A stretch of DNA of 64,000 nucleotides from an uncultured Pseudomonadales bacterium (lineage in GTDB: Bacteria; Pseudomonadota; Gammaproteobacteria; Pseudomonadales; Cellvibrionaceae), in the NCBI GenBank assembly GCA_947487765.1, contig CANKXO010000005.1, forward strand, positions 248,001 to 312,000. Reading direction: 5' to 3'. A program made the position numbers and the translations under genes. Below the pieces are notes generated by a model. It was not told where the DNA came from. It saw nothing but the letters and a program-made list of their open reading frames with translations, and made no database searches. Positions 26,833-36,550 of this stretch are shown in pieces (position 1 is the first letter of the stretch; each line of letters starts with the position of its first letter).

Positions 26833-27372
26833 ATGCTGATATTTAAGCAAAAAGCAATTTGGTTGTTAGTTGCATTCGGTATTTTCTGTTTAGATCAAGT
26901 TAGCAAACAGTGGGCCGTTGCAGCTTTAGACTATTCACAGCCCCAAACGTTTCTGCCTTTTTTTAACTTTACGTTGTTGCATAACTATGGAGCAGCGTTT
27001 AGTTTTTTGAGTGATGCTGGAGGTTGGCAGCGTTGGTTTTTTGGTATTGTCGCATTAGTTGTTAGTATATTTTTGGTTATTTGGATTTTGCGCCTTGAAA
27101 GGCATAAAAAATTGGAGTTGGCAGGGTTAACTCTAATTTTAGGAGGGGCTATTGGTAACCTTTATGACCGTATATCGTTAGGGTATGTTGTTGATTTTGT
27201 TGACTGGTTTTATCCATCAGCAAACTCATGTCTTCCTTTCTTTTACGCGCGGTTGGATATGCAAACTTGCCATTGGCCAGCATTTAATATCGCAGATTCT
27301 GCTATATTGGCCGGTGTTTTTTTGTTAGTGATTGATATGTTTTTTGGTAAAAAAGAGGAAGAAAGTTCATGA
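26833..27372 (+). CDS. lspA: Lipoprotein signal peptidase (signal peptidase II)
   Basis: Protein of 179 residues with four membrane helices. The catalytic aspartates lie in GAIGNLYDRI and AFNIADSAI, and DQVSKQW and NYGAAFSFLS are family motifs. It is longer than most LspA proteins because of an extra segment of about 15 residues (PSANSCLPFFYARLDMQTC) between VVDFVDWFY and HWPAFNIAD, including two cysteines. Its stop overlaps the ATG of fkpB by 4 bp, so the two genes are translationally coupled. Confidence 0.96.
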   Translation: MLIFKQKAIWLLVAFGIFCLDQVSKQWAVAALDYSQPQTFLPFFNFTLLHNYGAAFSFLSDAGGWQRWFFGIVALVVSIFLVIWILRLERHKKLELAGLTLILGGAIGNLYDRISLGYVVDFVDWFYPSANSCLPFFYARLDMQTCHWPAFNIADSAILAGVFLLVIDMFFGKKEEESS

Positions 27373-27818
27373 CATTGTTGTCAATAGGTGAAGGGACTCA
27401 AGTGACGCTACATTTTGCGATTAAATTAAAAAATGGCGATGTTGTTGATTCTACCTTTGAAAAGGAACCTGCCCAATTTATTGTGGGTGATGGTAATTTA
27501 TTAGAAGGTTTTGAGAAAGCGTTGATTGGTTTAACTGCTGGAACCAAACAGTCATTTATCATTGAACCTGAAGAAGGTTTTGGGCAGAGTAACCCAAGTA
27601 ATATTCAACACTTTTCTCGTGATCAATTTACGGACGATATTGAGCTTGAAGAAGGCCTGATGTTGTCTTTCGCAGATGCTCAGAATGCAGAATTACCTGG
27701 AGTGATAGCCGCATTTGATGATGAATCAGTGACAGTCGACTTTAATCACCCTTTAGCAGGCAAAGAAATTGAGTTTGAAGTTGAAATTATTTCAGTCGAC
27801 CCTTTGGTTAAGCATTAA
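27369..27818 (+). CDS. fkpB: FKBP-type peptidyl-prolyl isomerase, SlpA/FkpB type
   Basis: Protein of 149 residues of the short SlyD/SlpA FKBP family: an FKBP half (GTQVTLHFAIKLKNGDVVDST, then FIVGDGNLLEGFEKALIGL) with an inserted IF chaperone domain (about 65-130) and a closing strand NHPLAGKEIEFEVEIISV. It lacks the His-rich tail of SlyD. It catalyses prolyl isomerisation and has chaperone activity in the cytoplasm. Conserved neighbour of lspA and ispH in gammaproteobacteria. Confidence 0.95.
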   Translation: MTLLSIGEGTQVTLHFAIKLKNGDVVDSTFEKEPAQFIVGDGNLLEGFEKALIGLTAGTKQSFIIEPEEGFGQSNPSNIQHFSRDQFTDDIELEEGLMLSFADAQNAELPGVIAAFDDESVTVDFNHPLAGKEIEFEVEIISVDPLVKH

Positions 27819-27883
27819 TTTTATAGCAGGTTGAGTAAAGCCTTATAGCTGAGTCTTGGTAAGTAAAATTGGTAGGTAAAAAA

Positions 27884-28828
27884 ATGACACCACATATTAA
27901 ATTAGCAAACCCAAGAGGCTTTTGCGCCGGTGTTGATCGTGCAATTGATATTGTTAATCGCGCGCTAGATGTTTATGGCCCACCCATTTATGTGCGTCAT
28001 GAAGTGGTCCATAATAAATTCGTTGTTGATACCTTGCGCGAGCGTGGTGCCATTTTTGTTGATGAATTACATGAAGTGCCTGATGACAAAATTGTTATCT
28101 TTAGTGCTCACGGTGTTTCTAAAGCTGTTAAAAAAAATGCAGCTGATCGGCAATTGGAAGTTTTTGATGCAACCTGCCCTTTAGTCACTAAAGTGCATTT
28201 GGAAGTTACTAAATATAGTCGTACAGGGACGGAGTGCGTTTTAATTGGCCATGAAGGTCACCCTGAGGTTGAAGGTACGATGGGGCAGTATACTACGGAA
28301 TATGGTGGTGAAATCTATCTTGTAGAAGATGAAGATGATGTTGAAGCTCTGCAAGTCAATAACCCTGAGTCCCTTTATTATGTGACGCAAACGACTCTTT
28401 CTATGGATGATACTGCTAAGGTGATTGCCGCTTTACGTAAAAAATTTCCTACCATACAAGGGCCGCGCACCGACGATATTTGTTATGCTACCCAAAACCG
28501 CCAAGATGCTGTAAAACAGTTGGCGCTTGAGTGTGATTTGGTGCTTGTTGTCGGGTCGCCAAATAGCTCTAACTCTAATCGTCTACGTGAATTAGCTGAA
28601 CGTTGTGGCGCTGAAGCCTATCTTGTTGATTCAGCAAGTGATATCCAGAAGATTTGGCTTGATAATAAAAAAAGTATTGGTGTGACTGCTGGTGCATCTG
28701 CTCCGGAAGTCTTAGTCCAAGATGTGATCACAACACTTGAATCGTTTGGTGCCTTGCCACCTCAGGAAATGCCCGGCGAGCCAGAAAATATCAGCTTTTC
28801 ATTGCCCAAAGCATTACGTACAGCGTAA
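27884..28828 (+). CDS. ispH: 4-hydroxy-3-methylbut-2-enyl diphosphate reductase
   Basis: Last enzyme of the MEP isoprenoid pathway, producing IPP and DMAPP. The three cysteines that hold the [4Fe-4S] cluster are Cys14 ([12 protein letters not shown]), Cys98 ([11 protein letters not shown]) and Cys200 ([11 protein letters not shown]). The catalytic Glu in the [14 protein letters not shown] segment is present. The ATG at 27884 with GGTAGG upstream is preferred over a TTG at 27869. Product is 314 residues. Final gene of the ribF–ispH block; the pilus operon follows on the same strand after about 155 bp. Confidence 0.97.
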   Translation: MTPHIKLANPRGFCAGVDRAIDIVNRALDVYGPPIYVRHEVVHNKFVVDTLRERGAIFVDELHEVPDDKIVIFSAHGVSKAVKKNAADRQLEVFDATCPLVTKVHLEVTKYSRTGTECVLIGHEGHPEVEGTMGQYTTEYGGEIYLVEDEDDVEALQVNNPESLYYVTQTTLSMDDTAKVIAALRKKFPTIQGPRTDDICYATQNRQDAVKQLALECDLVLVVGSPNSSNSNRLRELAERCGAEAYLVDSASDIQKIWLDNKKSIGVTAGASAPEVLVQDVITTLESFGALPPQEMPGEPENISFSLPKALRTA

Positions 28829-28984
28829 TTTCTTAATATTGTTGTTATCTACATGGCTTTTTGTGACTTAATTATCACTTTAGGCTGTCAATACTCAACT
28901 AATCTCTAAAAACCAACCGCTTATCCACTAGGCTCTAGTAGTTGAGTGGTAGCGGTGTATAGTGATTTTATGAAGAGAAGAATG

Positions 28985-29539
28985 ATGAAAACTAATAATT
29001 CCTCCCAAAAAGGTTTTACCTTGATTGAGTTGCTTGTAGCCCTAACAATATTAGGGATCTTACTTGTAGCTGGTGTGCCAACTCTATTTAATTTAGTTCA
29101 GAACATGGCAGCACGTTCAACTTCAGACCAATTTTTAAATGCACTCAACTATGCCCGAGGCGAAGCGGTTGCCAGAGTGGGTAATGTAACAATTTGTTCT
29201 GGGCTTAATTGTGCTGGCGGCGTTGCTTGGGATAATGGTTGGACAGTATTTGTTGACTTTAATGGGGATGGGTTAATTTCTGCTGGTGGTGTAGGTATTG
29301 CGGCTGATGAAGTGATCCGAGTCAGTGATAACTCTGCGAATAATACCACTATCAGACAAGCAGCAGGTACTGCTGTTACGAGAATTACTTATAATCGCCT
29401 TGGTGAGAATCAATCTCCAGGAACAGCGGTTTCTTTTCGCGTTTGTGGCTCTAACAACGATATTGTCGCAGCGAGAACGATAGGTGTCACTACAATAGGC
29501 TCAGGAACAGCTCAATCAGGTACTGCCGTATGCCCATAA
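28985..29539 (+). CDS. fimU: Type IV minor pilin, FimU/GspH type
   Basis: Prepilin of about 184 residues; ATG at 28985 (or the adjacent ATG at 28982). The leader ends at QKG with cleavage before FTLIELLVALTILGILLVAGVP, a class III signal with Glu5 intact. The rest is a GspH/FimT-type domain with paired cysteines (TICSGLNCAGG and the C-terminal VCP). First gene of a run in the order of the P. aeruginosa fimU–pilV–pilW–pilX–pilY1–pilY2–pilE cluster; position supports FimU. It has no GRxR motif at its end, unlike the other GspH/FimT-type gene at 36551-37096. Confidence 0.85.
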   Translation: MKTNNSSQKGFTLIELLVALTILGILLVAGVPTLFNLVQNMAARSTSDQFLNALNYARGEAVARVGNVTICSGLNCAGGVAWDNGWTVFVDFNGDGLISAGGVGIAADEVIRVSDNSANNTTIRQAAGTAVTRITYNRLGENQSPGTAVSFRVCGSNNDIVAARTIGVTTIGSGTAQSGTAVCP

Positions 29540-30084
29540 AAAAATTAATCATTCAACCTAAAAGATCAAGAATTTGCAAGCAGGCAGGAGCAGGTATCGT
29601 TGAAGTGCTTGTATCGTTATTAATTCTTGCCGTTGGTCTATTGGGGGTGCTTAGTTTGCAAGCTAGCGGATTAAGTAGTAACAAGAGAGCTGAATTCGTG
29701 GGCGAAGCACAGGTTTTGGCACAAGACATGGCGGATCGTATTCTGGCATTTGGGAGTCTTGAAACTAATGGTAATAGAGGTGCGTTTACTGGTGAATATG
29801 GTGCCACAGATACAGATAGCCCAATTACCGACCCTAATTGTGAGTCGCCTGCTGGTGGTGGCTGTAACCCTTTAAATACAGTTGCTTATGATCAATCTGA
29901 GTGGCAGCAATTATTTAATACATCTTCTCTTCCTAGTGGTAGGGGCACAGTTAGCTGGGCTGCTCCAATATACACAATTAGAATTTATTGGGATCAAGAC
30001 CGGACTGGCGCTGGTGGTCTTGATTGTGACAGTAATAATAGAACTGTGAACCTGAGTTGTTTTGAAATGGAGGTACGGCCGTAA
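29530..30084 (+). CDS. pilV: Type IV minor pilin PilV
   Basis: Protein of 184 residues. The prepilin segment is GAGIVEVLVSLLILAVGLLGVLSLQ, with cleavage after the second Gly and Glu5 present; the pattern GxxLxxLQA is typical of PilV. It overlaps fimU by 10 bp and its stop overlaps the pilW start (TAATG), showing a tightly coupled operon. Minor pilins of this set form the initiation complex and tip of the type IV pilus together with PilY1. Confidence 0.9.
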   Translation: MPIKKLIIQPKRSRICKQAGAGIVEVLVSLLILAVGLLGVLSLQASGLSSNKRAEFVGEAQVLAQDMADRILAFGSLETNGNRGAFTGEYGATDTDSPITDPNCESPAGGGCNPLNTVAYDQSEWQQLFNTSSLPSGRGTVSWAAPIYTIRIYWDQDRTGAGGLDCDSNNRTVNLSCFEMEVRP

Positions 30085-31199
30085 TGAATATTTTTATAGG
30101 CGCGTCAAAATATAAACAATCTGGTATTGGTTTGATTGAGCTAATGATATCAATGCTCATAGGCCTGTTTATTATGGCTGGCGTAGTACAAATGTTTAGC
30201 ACTACTAGTCAAAATGCGGTGGTTTCCGCTGGGGCTTCTCGGATTCAGGAAAATTCTCGTTACGTATATACCCGCATAGCAGAAGATATTGCTCAAACTG
30301 GAAACCTTGGGTGTGTAAGTGTTTCCAATGCTGACCGAGGTAACGCAGGAACATTTATGGATAACCTGTTAGGTTTGTCCAGTGGGTCAGGACAGCCTTA
30401 TGATTTCTCTTCTATTGTTAATGGAGATCAGTCTGCAACAGGAACCACCGATCCTGCAGGGTTAGTCGCAGTTGGCACTGATACATTTCGTATTAGATAT
30501 GTAAATCATTTATTTAGAATTGATCTTGCTGATCGTCTAACGGGGGACAGCAGTAGTGTATTCCTCGATACTACTGACCCTGATTATGGTCGGTTAACTC
30601 AATTTCAAATAGTGGCTTTGACTAATTGCAATAATGGTGCAATTTTTATGATTACCAATACTCCTACTGCATCAGGAGAAATACAATTTGATACGGCCCC
30701 TGTTGCTCCAAATGGAGGTATTAACCCAGGGCAGTTTAACGCTAGGAATATAATTCAGGGAGCACGTGACTTGAGAGTTTCAGATGGGTCGTTTGAATTA
30801 AAGTCTCCGACTTATCTGTATGGTGGAACAACGGGCTCTTCCCTCTATTTTATAGGGACATCAGCTGCCGCAGGAAGTAACACTTGTGCACTAACTTCTG
30901 GACTTACTTCTGGCCCACAATATTGCGCTCTTTTTCGCCGGCATAAAGGCTTGAATGAAGAATTAGTTGAAGGAGTCTCTAATATGGAAGTTTATTATGG
31001 TTGGACTGATACGACAGGTTTATTGTTCTATTCTAGGGCTAGTGGTGGTGTTGATTGGGGACGTGTGGATCGACTGCGTGTAAAAATGACATTTAATTCT
31101 ATCGAAAATGTGCGCACCACGGGTAATACAATATCAACAACAGATGGTTTAATTGAAAGAGAAGTTGAAAGAACATTTAATTTATCAAATCAGCTTTAA
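30084..31199 (+). CDS. pilW: Type IV minor pilin PilW
   Basis: Protein of 371 residues with the prepilin helix SGIGLIELMISMLIGLFIMAG (Glu5 present) and a large C-terminal domain, the size expected for PilW. The sequence IQENSRYVYTRIAEDIAQTGNLGC just after the helix is characteristic of the family. It starts in the stop codon of pilV and is followed by pilX after 44 bp. Confidence 0.9.
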   Translation: MNIFIGASKYKQSGIGLIELMISMLIGLFIMAGVVQMFSTTSQNAVVSAGASRIQENSRYVYTRIAEDIAQTGNLGCVSVSNADRGNAGTFMDNLLGLSSGSGQPYDFSSIVNGDQSATGTTDPAGLVAVGTDTFRIRYVNHLFRIDLADRLTGDSSSVFLDTTDPDYGRLTQFQIVALTNCNNGAIFMITNTPTASGEIQFDTAPVAPNGGINPGQFNARNIIQGARDLRVSDGSFELKSPTYLYGGTTGSSLYFIGTSAAAGSNTCALTSGLTSGPQYCALFRRHKGLNEELVEGVSNMEVYYGWTDTTGLLFYSRASGGVDWGRVDRLRVKMTFNSIENVRTTGNTISTTDGLIEREVERTFNLSNQL

Positions 31200-31243
31200 T
31201 GATAGTCTTAGTGTGAGCAGTTTAATTATAAAGTGAATTTATT

Positions 31244-31843
31244 ATGAACAGTAAATTTCAACGAGGAGTCGTGCTAGTTGTCGCTTTAGTCATGTTGTTA
31301 GTGATGACAGCTGTTGGGGTGACTTTAATGTCTGGCGCAACTTTGCAAGAACGAATGGCAAGTAACAATCGTCAGCTTTCTTTAGCGAGAATGAATGCAG
31401 AGGCCGCTCTTCGTCAAGCAGAAATTGTATTGGATAATATGAATATCACAACAACAGCAAATACGAATCCGCGCGATGTTATCGCCGCTAATTTTAATGC
31501 CGCAGGTGATGGAAGATACATTGCAATAGCAGAGTCCGGATATGATTTAGATTTAGATGAATTGGTTAGCGACTTATCGGAAGCTACAAATTGGACAACG
31601 ACTAATTCGGTAGCAGCAGCATCTACAGCAACTAGTTCGACGTTACCTAGATATACAATTGAATATATAGGCCGATTGTCACTCGGTACTAATGATAGTG
31701 CTGGTGTGGATAGGAGTGTTGAAAAGTTATATCAGCAATCTACAGAACCTTATGTTTTTCGCATAACAGCAATTGGTTATGGCTCTAATGATGATATCAC
31801 CGCAGTCTTGCAGAGTACTTACTCAACAATTGCAAATCAATAA
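31244..31843 (+). CDS. pilX: Type IV pilus assembly protein PilX
   Basis: Protein of 199 residues with a short basic N terminus (MNSKFQRGVVL), one hydrophobic helix (VVALVMLLVMTAVGVTLMSGA) and the segment LQERMASNNRQLSLARMNAEAALRQAE, a family hallmark. There is no Glu5, as is usual for PilX. It lies between pilW and pilY1. Confidence 0.88.
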   Translation: MNSKFQRGVVLVVALVMLLVMTAVGVTLMSGATLQERMASNNRQLSLARMNAEAALRQAEIVLDNMNITTTANTNPRDVIAANFNAAGDGRYIAIAESGYDLDLDELVSDLSEATNWTTTNSVAAASTATSSTLPRYTIEYIGRLSLGTNDSAGVDRSVEKLYQQSTEPYVFRITAIGYGSNDDITAVLQSTYSTIANQ

Positions 31844-31863
31844 ATGCCCTACTGAGGTGGGTT

Positions 31864-34800
31864 ATGAAACAGTATTCTTTTATTTCAAAAACTATTTTAG
31901 CCGCTAGTGTTACTTTTGCTAGTTGGGGTACTTTAGCTGCTCCGGGTATCCTTGAAGATTTGCCTTTAAATCTCTCTACACGTGTACAGCCTAATATTTT
32001 ATTTTTGCTTGATGATTCTGGCAGTATGGATTGGGAACAATTAATTTCTCAGTCAGCGCAAACAGCATATGGTGTGGGTGCAAACGGTAGTGCTGGCAAC
32101 TTGAATTTTGCTCCAACCACAGATACGGAGGTGAACGAGCTTTGCTTACAATATAATGTAATGGCTTATGATCCATCCGTTGTCTACGAGCCTTGGTCCG
32201 AAGAAGATGAGGATGATATCGAGTATGGAGATAAGACGCTTACGACTGCGTTAGATAACCCTTACGATAACGATAATATTCAAAATATTTCTAATCATTT
32301 CTACATGTCCTGGGTGGATGATGGTGATTCAGTATTTGAGGTGGGTGAGTGTGGAAGTTATGCCAGCATAGCATCAACATCGCTTACCCCAGGAGGTTTT
32401 ACGCTATATACAATGGGTACGGATACGTCCTCAAGTGATGCTGTAGGTTACGTTGTCGATTCAGGCGGCACTGCCGGCGATTATAGTAATGGTGAAACGT
32501 TTGGTTTTTTAATACAGCCCACAGGTGCAACGCAAACCACAATTTCATTTTCTACTTTTAATTTGGAATCAGGGTTTGATTTTTTACGAATTTATGATGG
32601 AACCTCAAATGCAGGTACTTTGCTTGCAACCTTGGATGGTGGAAGCTTACCTCCGTCTATTACTGTAAATTCAGGTTCTGTTTTTGTAGAGTTTTCTAGT
32701 GATGGCTCTGTTACCGCAAGTGGTTTTATTTTGTTTTGGAATCACTCAACCAGTGGAGTCCCCACACCTTCTTTTGGAACCGTTGATCTAGCTTTATGTA
32801 GCGCGGATGCAAATTGTACAGCGGTCGCGAATGATTTACCTACAGCTGCGACGGCTGGGGTGGGTGTTACTAATACACAGGAAAACTATGCTAACTGGTA
32901 TACGTATTATCGTAAACGTGAGTATATTGCCAAAAAAGCATTGTCAGATATTATTGATAGTAGTACCTCACGTTTAGGTTTGGCGACATTGCATAATAAT
33001 GGTAGTGGCGGCACAATTATTCAAAATATGCAAAATGCAACACGAAAATCAGAGTTGTTTGATAGCCTCTTCGGTGTATTTTCTAGTAATGGTACTCCTT
33101 TACGTCAAAACTTGGAGCAGGTTGGACAGTACTTTGAACAGGGTACTGATGCGCCAACAGGTTTGTTTGGTTTTACTCCCAATCATTCTACTGGTGACAC
33201 TGTTAGTACCGATAGCCCTATTTTAAATTCTTCTAATGGCGGGACCTGCCAACAGAATTTCTCTGTAGTATTTTCTGATGGATTTTGGAATGGGGGGGCT
33301 CCTACTGTTGGAGACCAAGACTCTGACTCTGCTGGTAACCCTTATGATGGCGGTACTTTTGCAGATACATACCTAGGTGGTAATGCGTCAAATCTATCCA
33401 ATACTTTAGCTGATGTTGCGATGCGCTATTTAAAGGAAGATTTATCCACAACTCTGCCTAATGTTGCGAATATTCCCGATGTGCGTAATACAACACAAGA
33501 TATTAATCACCAGCATCTAACGACTTATACGGTAGCATTTGGTTTGGATGGTACTCTTGCGGTCAACCCTGATAACGCAGGGTTTACTACAGGTTGGACT
33601 GACCCTATTGCTAATAATGGTAATGAACGCATTGATGATATGCGTCATGCAGCTTGGAATGGGCGTGGTGAGTTTTTGAGTGCGGGTGATCCCCAGGAAT
33701 TAATTACTGCGTTAACCAGTGCAATTGATGATATTGGTGATCGTACTGGTACGGCAGCGGCGGCCTCATTCAATTCTGGTAGTATCAGTTCCGATACTTT
33801 AGTTTATCAGAGTGTTTTTTCAACTGAGAATTGGACGGGAGATTTGTTAGCATTTCGTTTTGACGACAATGGTGTTGTTGATAATGTTGCTGATGGAGTG
33901 ATCAATAGTAATGATGCTATATGGTCAGCGAGTGCGGTTACTGCTAATCAATTTTCTGGAACCGGTTTTTCTAATCGTAGTGTAATGACATTTAACGGGA
34001 CGCAAGGGGTACCCTTTGAATTTCCCAACCCTTACACAACGTTATCGACAACTACGTTGAGTAGTGATCAAGTAAATGATTTATTAACCAATGCACCAGA
34101 TCCAACAGACCTGCAAAACTATGGCAATTTGCTTGTTGATTACCTAAAGGGTGATAACAGTAATGAGATAGGAAGAACTGGTTCTTTAGGCTTATTCCGT
34201 AATCGTAATGGTGAATTCCTAGGCCCATTCGTTCATTCATCACCTCAGTATGTAGCAGCTCCAGCTGATAGGTATCCTAACTTAATTGAAGGTGTAGGTA
34301 ATGAATATTCTACCTTTCGAACAGTAAGAGACAGCCGTAGACCATTAGTTTATATCGGTGGTAATGACGGGATGCTTCATGCTTTTGATGGCAGTGATGG
34401 GGCTGCAGGCGGCACAGAAATTTTTGCTTATATTCCTGGTTTTTTAGTCAACAACTTACACACATTGAGTGAAACGGATTATTCTCATCTAGCTTATGTA
34501 GATGCTACACCCACAGTTCGTGATGTTTTTGTTAATGGGCAGTGGCGTACCTATTTGGTAGGTGGTGCTCGTTCTGGTGGTAGAGGTATATATGTCCTTG
34601 ATGTAACTGATCCAGCAGTACTTGCAACGTCTGCAAGTGCTAATACTGTAGTTGAGTTTGAATTTGAAGATTCTGATCTAGGTTTTACATTTAGTAGACC
34701 ACAAATTGCCAGAATGAATGATGGTAGCTGGGTTGCTGTTGTTGCAAATGGTTATAACTCAGATGGTGATGGTTCGGCAAAATTATTTATTATTGATCTT

Positions 34801-35778
34801 GAAACAGGAACAGTAATTAGAGAGATTGATACTGGCGTTGGAAGTGTTGTAGGTGGAGATTGTACTGATGCTGCAAGTGATTGTAATGGTTTGTCATCAC
34901 CAACAATTGCTGACTTGAATGGTGATTTTATAATTGACCGTATCTATGCTGGTGATGTACATGGCAATATGTGGGTATTCGACGTGTCAGACACAAACCC
35001 TGGGAGCTGGGGAGTAGCATTCGGAGGTGAGCCTCTATTTACTGCGTGTGCTGTTGCACCATGCAGTACTGCTAATACGGCTAATCGTCAGCCAATTACG
35101 GTGAAGCCTGAAATTATTTCTCACCCTAGTCGACGTTCATTTTCAACAGATCCTAATGTATTAGTGTATTTTGGTACTGGGCAATTTTTAGCAGAAAATG
35201 ATGATGTTAATATTGATACCCAGTCCTTTTATGCCGTATGGGATTCGGGTTCTAGTGATGCTGCTAGCACAGCTGGTGATTTAAATAAGAATAATCTCCA
35301 GCAACAGTCATTTACAAACAATGCTGGGACGGTTGGTGTTTCAAACAATGTTGTAGATTATTTACAAACCAGTGAGTTGGGTTGGTATATCGATCTATCC
35401 ATACCAACGACTAACGCTTTTCAAGGTGGACGGGCAGTAATCAACCCGCTGGTACTTAATCAAATAGTATTCTTTATTGTAACAGTGCCTAGCGGTGAAG
35501 TTTGTAACAGAGATGGGGATACCTTTTTGATAACACTTGATGCTTACGATGGAACAGAGGCAAACTTTAATGTATTTGATACAAATAATGATGGTGTAGC
35601 AGATAGCTCTTCTCCTGCGATTGCACTTAGTGGTGCAGCAGTTGGTTTGGGGTCTGTTACTTCTGGTAGCGACCCTAAATTAGTGACCACCAATTCGGAT
35701 GGTACTATTGATATTACAGATATTAATACAGGTGAATTGAGTCCTGCAGGCCGAAAATCATGGTCGATTCTTAGATAA
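31864..35778 (+). CDS. pilY1: PilY1-like pilus tip adhesin with a CUB-like insertion
   Basis: Protein of 1304 residues with a signal peptide (about 1-26). A von Willebrand A-type region begins at PNILFLLDDSGSM with a DxSxS metal site (Asp50, Ser52, Ser54). Residues about 205-295 look like a CUB domain inserted into this region (ISFSTFNLESGFDFLRIYDG, VFVEFSSDGSVTASGFILFW). The second half (from about 790) is the PilY1 beta-propeller domain with FGTGQFL and a calcium-loop-like DLNGDFIIDR near residue 1018. PilY1 sits at the pilus tip and supports assembly, adhesion and surface sensing. ATG start with GAGGTG upstream. Confidence 0.93.
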   Translation: MKQYSFISKTILAASVTFASWGTLAAPGILEDLPLNLSTRVQPNILFLLDDSGSMDWEQLISQSAQTAYGVGANGSAGNLNFAPTTDTEVNELCLQYNVMAYDPSVVYEPWSEEDEDDIEYGDKTLTTALDNPYDNDNIQNISNHFYMSWVDDGDSVFEVGECGSYASIASTSLTPGGFTLYTMGTDTSSSDAVGYVVDSGGTAGDYSNGETFGFLIQPTGATQTTISFSTFNLESGFDFLRIYDGTSNAGTLLATLDGGSLPPSITVNSGSVFVEFSSDGSVTASGFILFWNHSTSGVPTPSFGTVDLALCSADANCTAVANDLPTAATAGVGVTNTQENYANWYTYYRKREYIAKKALSDIIDSSTSRLGLATLHNNGSGGTIIQNMQNATRKSELFDSLFGVFSSNGTPLRQNLEQVGQYFEQGTDAPTGLFGFTPNHSTGDTVSTDSPILNSSNGGTCQQNFSVVFSDGFWNGGAPTVGDQDSDSAGNPYDGGTFADTYLGGNASNLSNTLADVAMRYLKEDLSTTLPNVANIPDVRNTTQDINHQHLTTYTVAFGLDGTLAVNPDNAGFTTGWTDPIANNGNERIDDMRHAAWNGRGEFLSAGDPQELITALTSAIDDIGDRTGTAAAASFNSGSISSDTLVYQSVFSTENWTGDLLAFRFDDNGVVDNVADGVINSNDAIWSASAVTANQFSGTGFSNRSVMTFNGTQGVPFEFPNPYTTLSTTTLSSDQVNDLLTNAPDPTDLQNYGNLLVDYLKGDNSNEIGRTGSLGLFRNRNGEFLGPFVHSSPQYVAAPADRYPNLIEGVGNEYSTFRTVRDSRRPLVYIGGNDGMLHAFDGSDGAAGGTEIFAYIPGFLVNNLHTLSETDYSHLAYVDATPTVRDVFVNGQWRTYLVGGARSGGRGIYVLDVTDPAVLATSASANTVVEFEFEDSDLGFTFSRPQIARMNDGSWVAVVANGYNSDGDGSAKLFIIDLETGTVIREIDTGVGSVVGGDCTDAASDCNGLSSPTIADLNGDFIIDRIYAGDVHGNMWVFDVSDTNPGSWGVAFGGEPLFTACAVAPCSTANTANRQPITVKPEIISHPSRRSFSTDPNVLVYFGTGQFLAENDDVNIDTQSFYAVWDSGSSDAASTAGDLNKNNLQQQSFTNNAGTVGVSNNVVDYLQTSELGWYIDLSIPTTNAFQGGRAVINPLVLNQIVFFIVTVPSGEVCNRDGDTFLITLDAYDGTEANFNVFDTNNDGVADSSSPAIALSGAAVGLGSVTSGSDPKLVTTNSDGTIDITDINTGELSPAGRKSWSILR

Positions 35779-35793
35779 TATGAGGTTCCAATA

Positions 35794-36087
35794 ATGTTTG
35801 TTCTAATAAGACAATGCTTGATTGTACTACTGTTTGTATTTTCTATGGGAGCGATGGCTAATTCATTTGAAAATAATAATCAGACGATTGAGTTTGTAGA
35901 TAATACAAAAGGGCGTGTTGTTATTGGTGATATGGAATATATGTTAAGGCTTAATACGAAAGTGACCGATAGTCGTAAACGTCAATTAAATCGTTATGCG
36001 TTAAGGGTAGGGCAAAAAGTTAAATTTAGTTCTTCTTTTAAAAACAAAAAGCATTATCTTGATTCTGTTGTTATTGTATCAAGATAA
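35794..36087 (+). CDS. PilY2-like small periplasmic protein
   Basis: Protein of 97 residues with a signal peptide (FSMGAMANS) and a small beta-rich mature part (TKGRVVIGDMEYMLRLNTKV, RYALRVGQKVKFSS). It occupies the place of pilY2 between pilY1 and pilE, as in P. aeruginosa. Sequence similarity to PilY2 cannot be judged by eye, so the name rests on position and size. ATG at 35794 with GAGGTT upstream. Confidence 0.7.
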   Translation: MFVLIRQCLIVLLFVFSMGAMANSFENNNQTIEFVDNTKGRVVIGDMEYMLRLNTKVTDSRKRQLNRYALRVGQKVKFSSSFKNKKHYLDSVVIVSR

Positions 36088-36115
36088 TTTTCGTTAAGTT
36101 AAAGTAGGCAATAAT

Positions 36116-36544
36116 ATGAACAGCTATAAAAAAAATCAACTCGGATTTACATTAGTAGAGTTGATGATAGTGGTTGCTATTGTAGCAATACTTGCAGCAA
36201 TTGCGGTTCCAGCATATCACCAATATGTTAGAGATGGACGTCGTGCGGGCGAAGGGCTTGCTTTCGCATTGGATATAGTTTCTCGTCAAGAGAGACACTT
36301 TACTCAATATAGTCGATATGCCTCTGCATTTGTCGGCGCAGGAAATGCAGCGCTTGATATGACTGCCAATACGAGTCAAAACGGAGCATATACTGCGGCT
36401 ATTGTTACTGCAAACGGCAATACTACATATACCTTGACACTTACTCCTGTAATTCCTGACCCCGATTGTGGGCAATTAACTATAGATAATGTTGGCGTTA
36501 GAGGTAGTCAATTTGGCGTGCCTGCTGAATGCTGGAGGCGTTAA
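36116..36544 (+). CDS. pilE: Type IV pilin PilE
   Basis: Protein of 142 residues with a classic class III leader: QLG cleaved before FTLVELMIVVAIVAILAAIAVPAY, Glu5 present. The body matches the PilE minor pilin (RRAGEGLAFALDIVSRQERHFTQ) and the two C-terminal cysteines (PDCGQL, AECWRR) form the D-region loop. Last gene of the plus-strand pilus operon; convergent with fimT. Confidence 0.92.
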   Translation: MNSYKKNQLGFTLVELMIVVAIVAILAAIAVPAYHQYVRDGRRAGEGLAFALDIVSRQERHFTQYSRYASAFVGAGNAALDMTANTSQNGAYTAAIVTANGNTTYTLTLTPVIPDPDCGQLTIDNVGVRGSQFGVPAECWRR

Positions 36545-36550
36545 TCCTTT

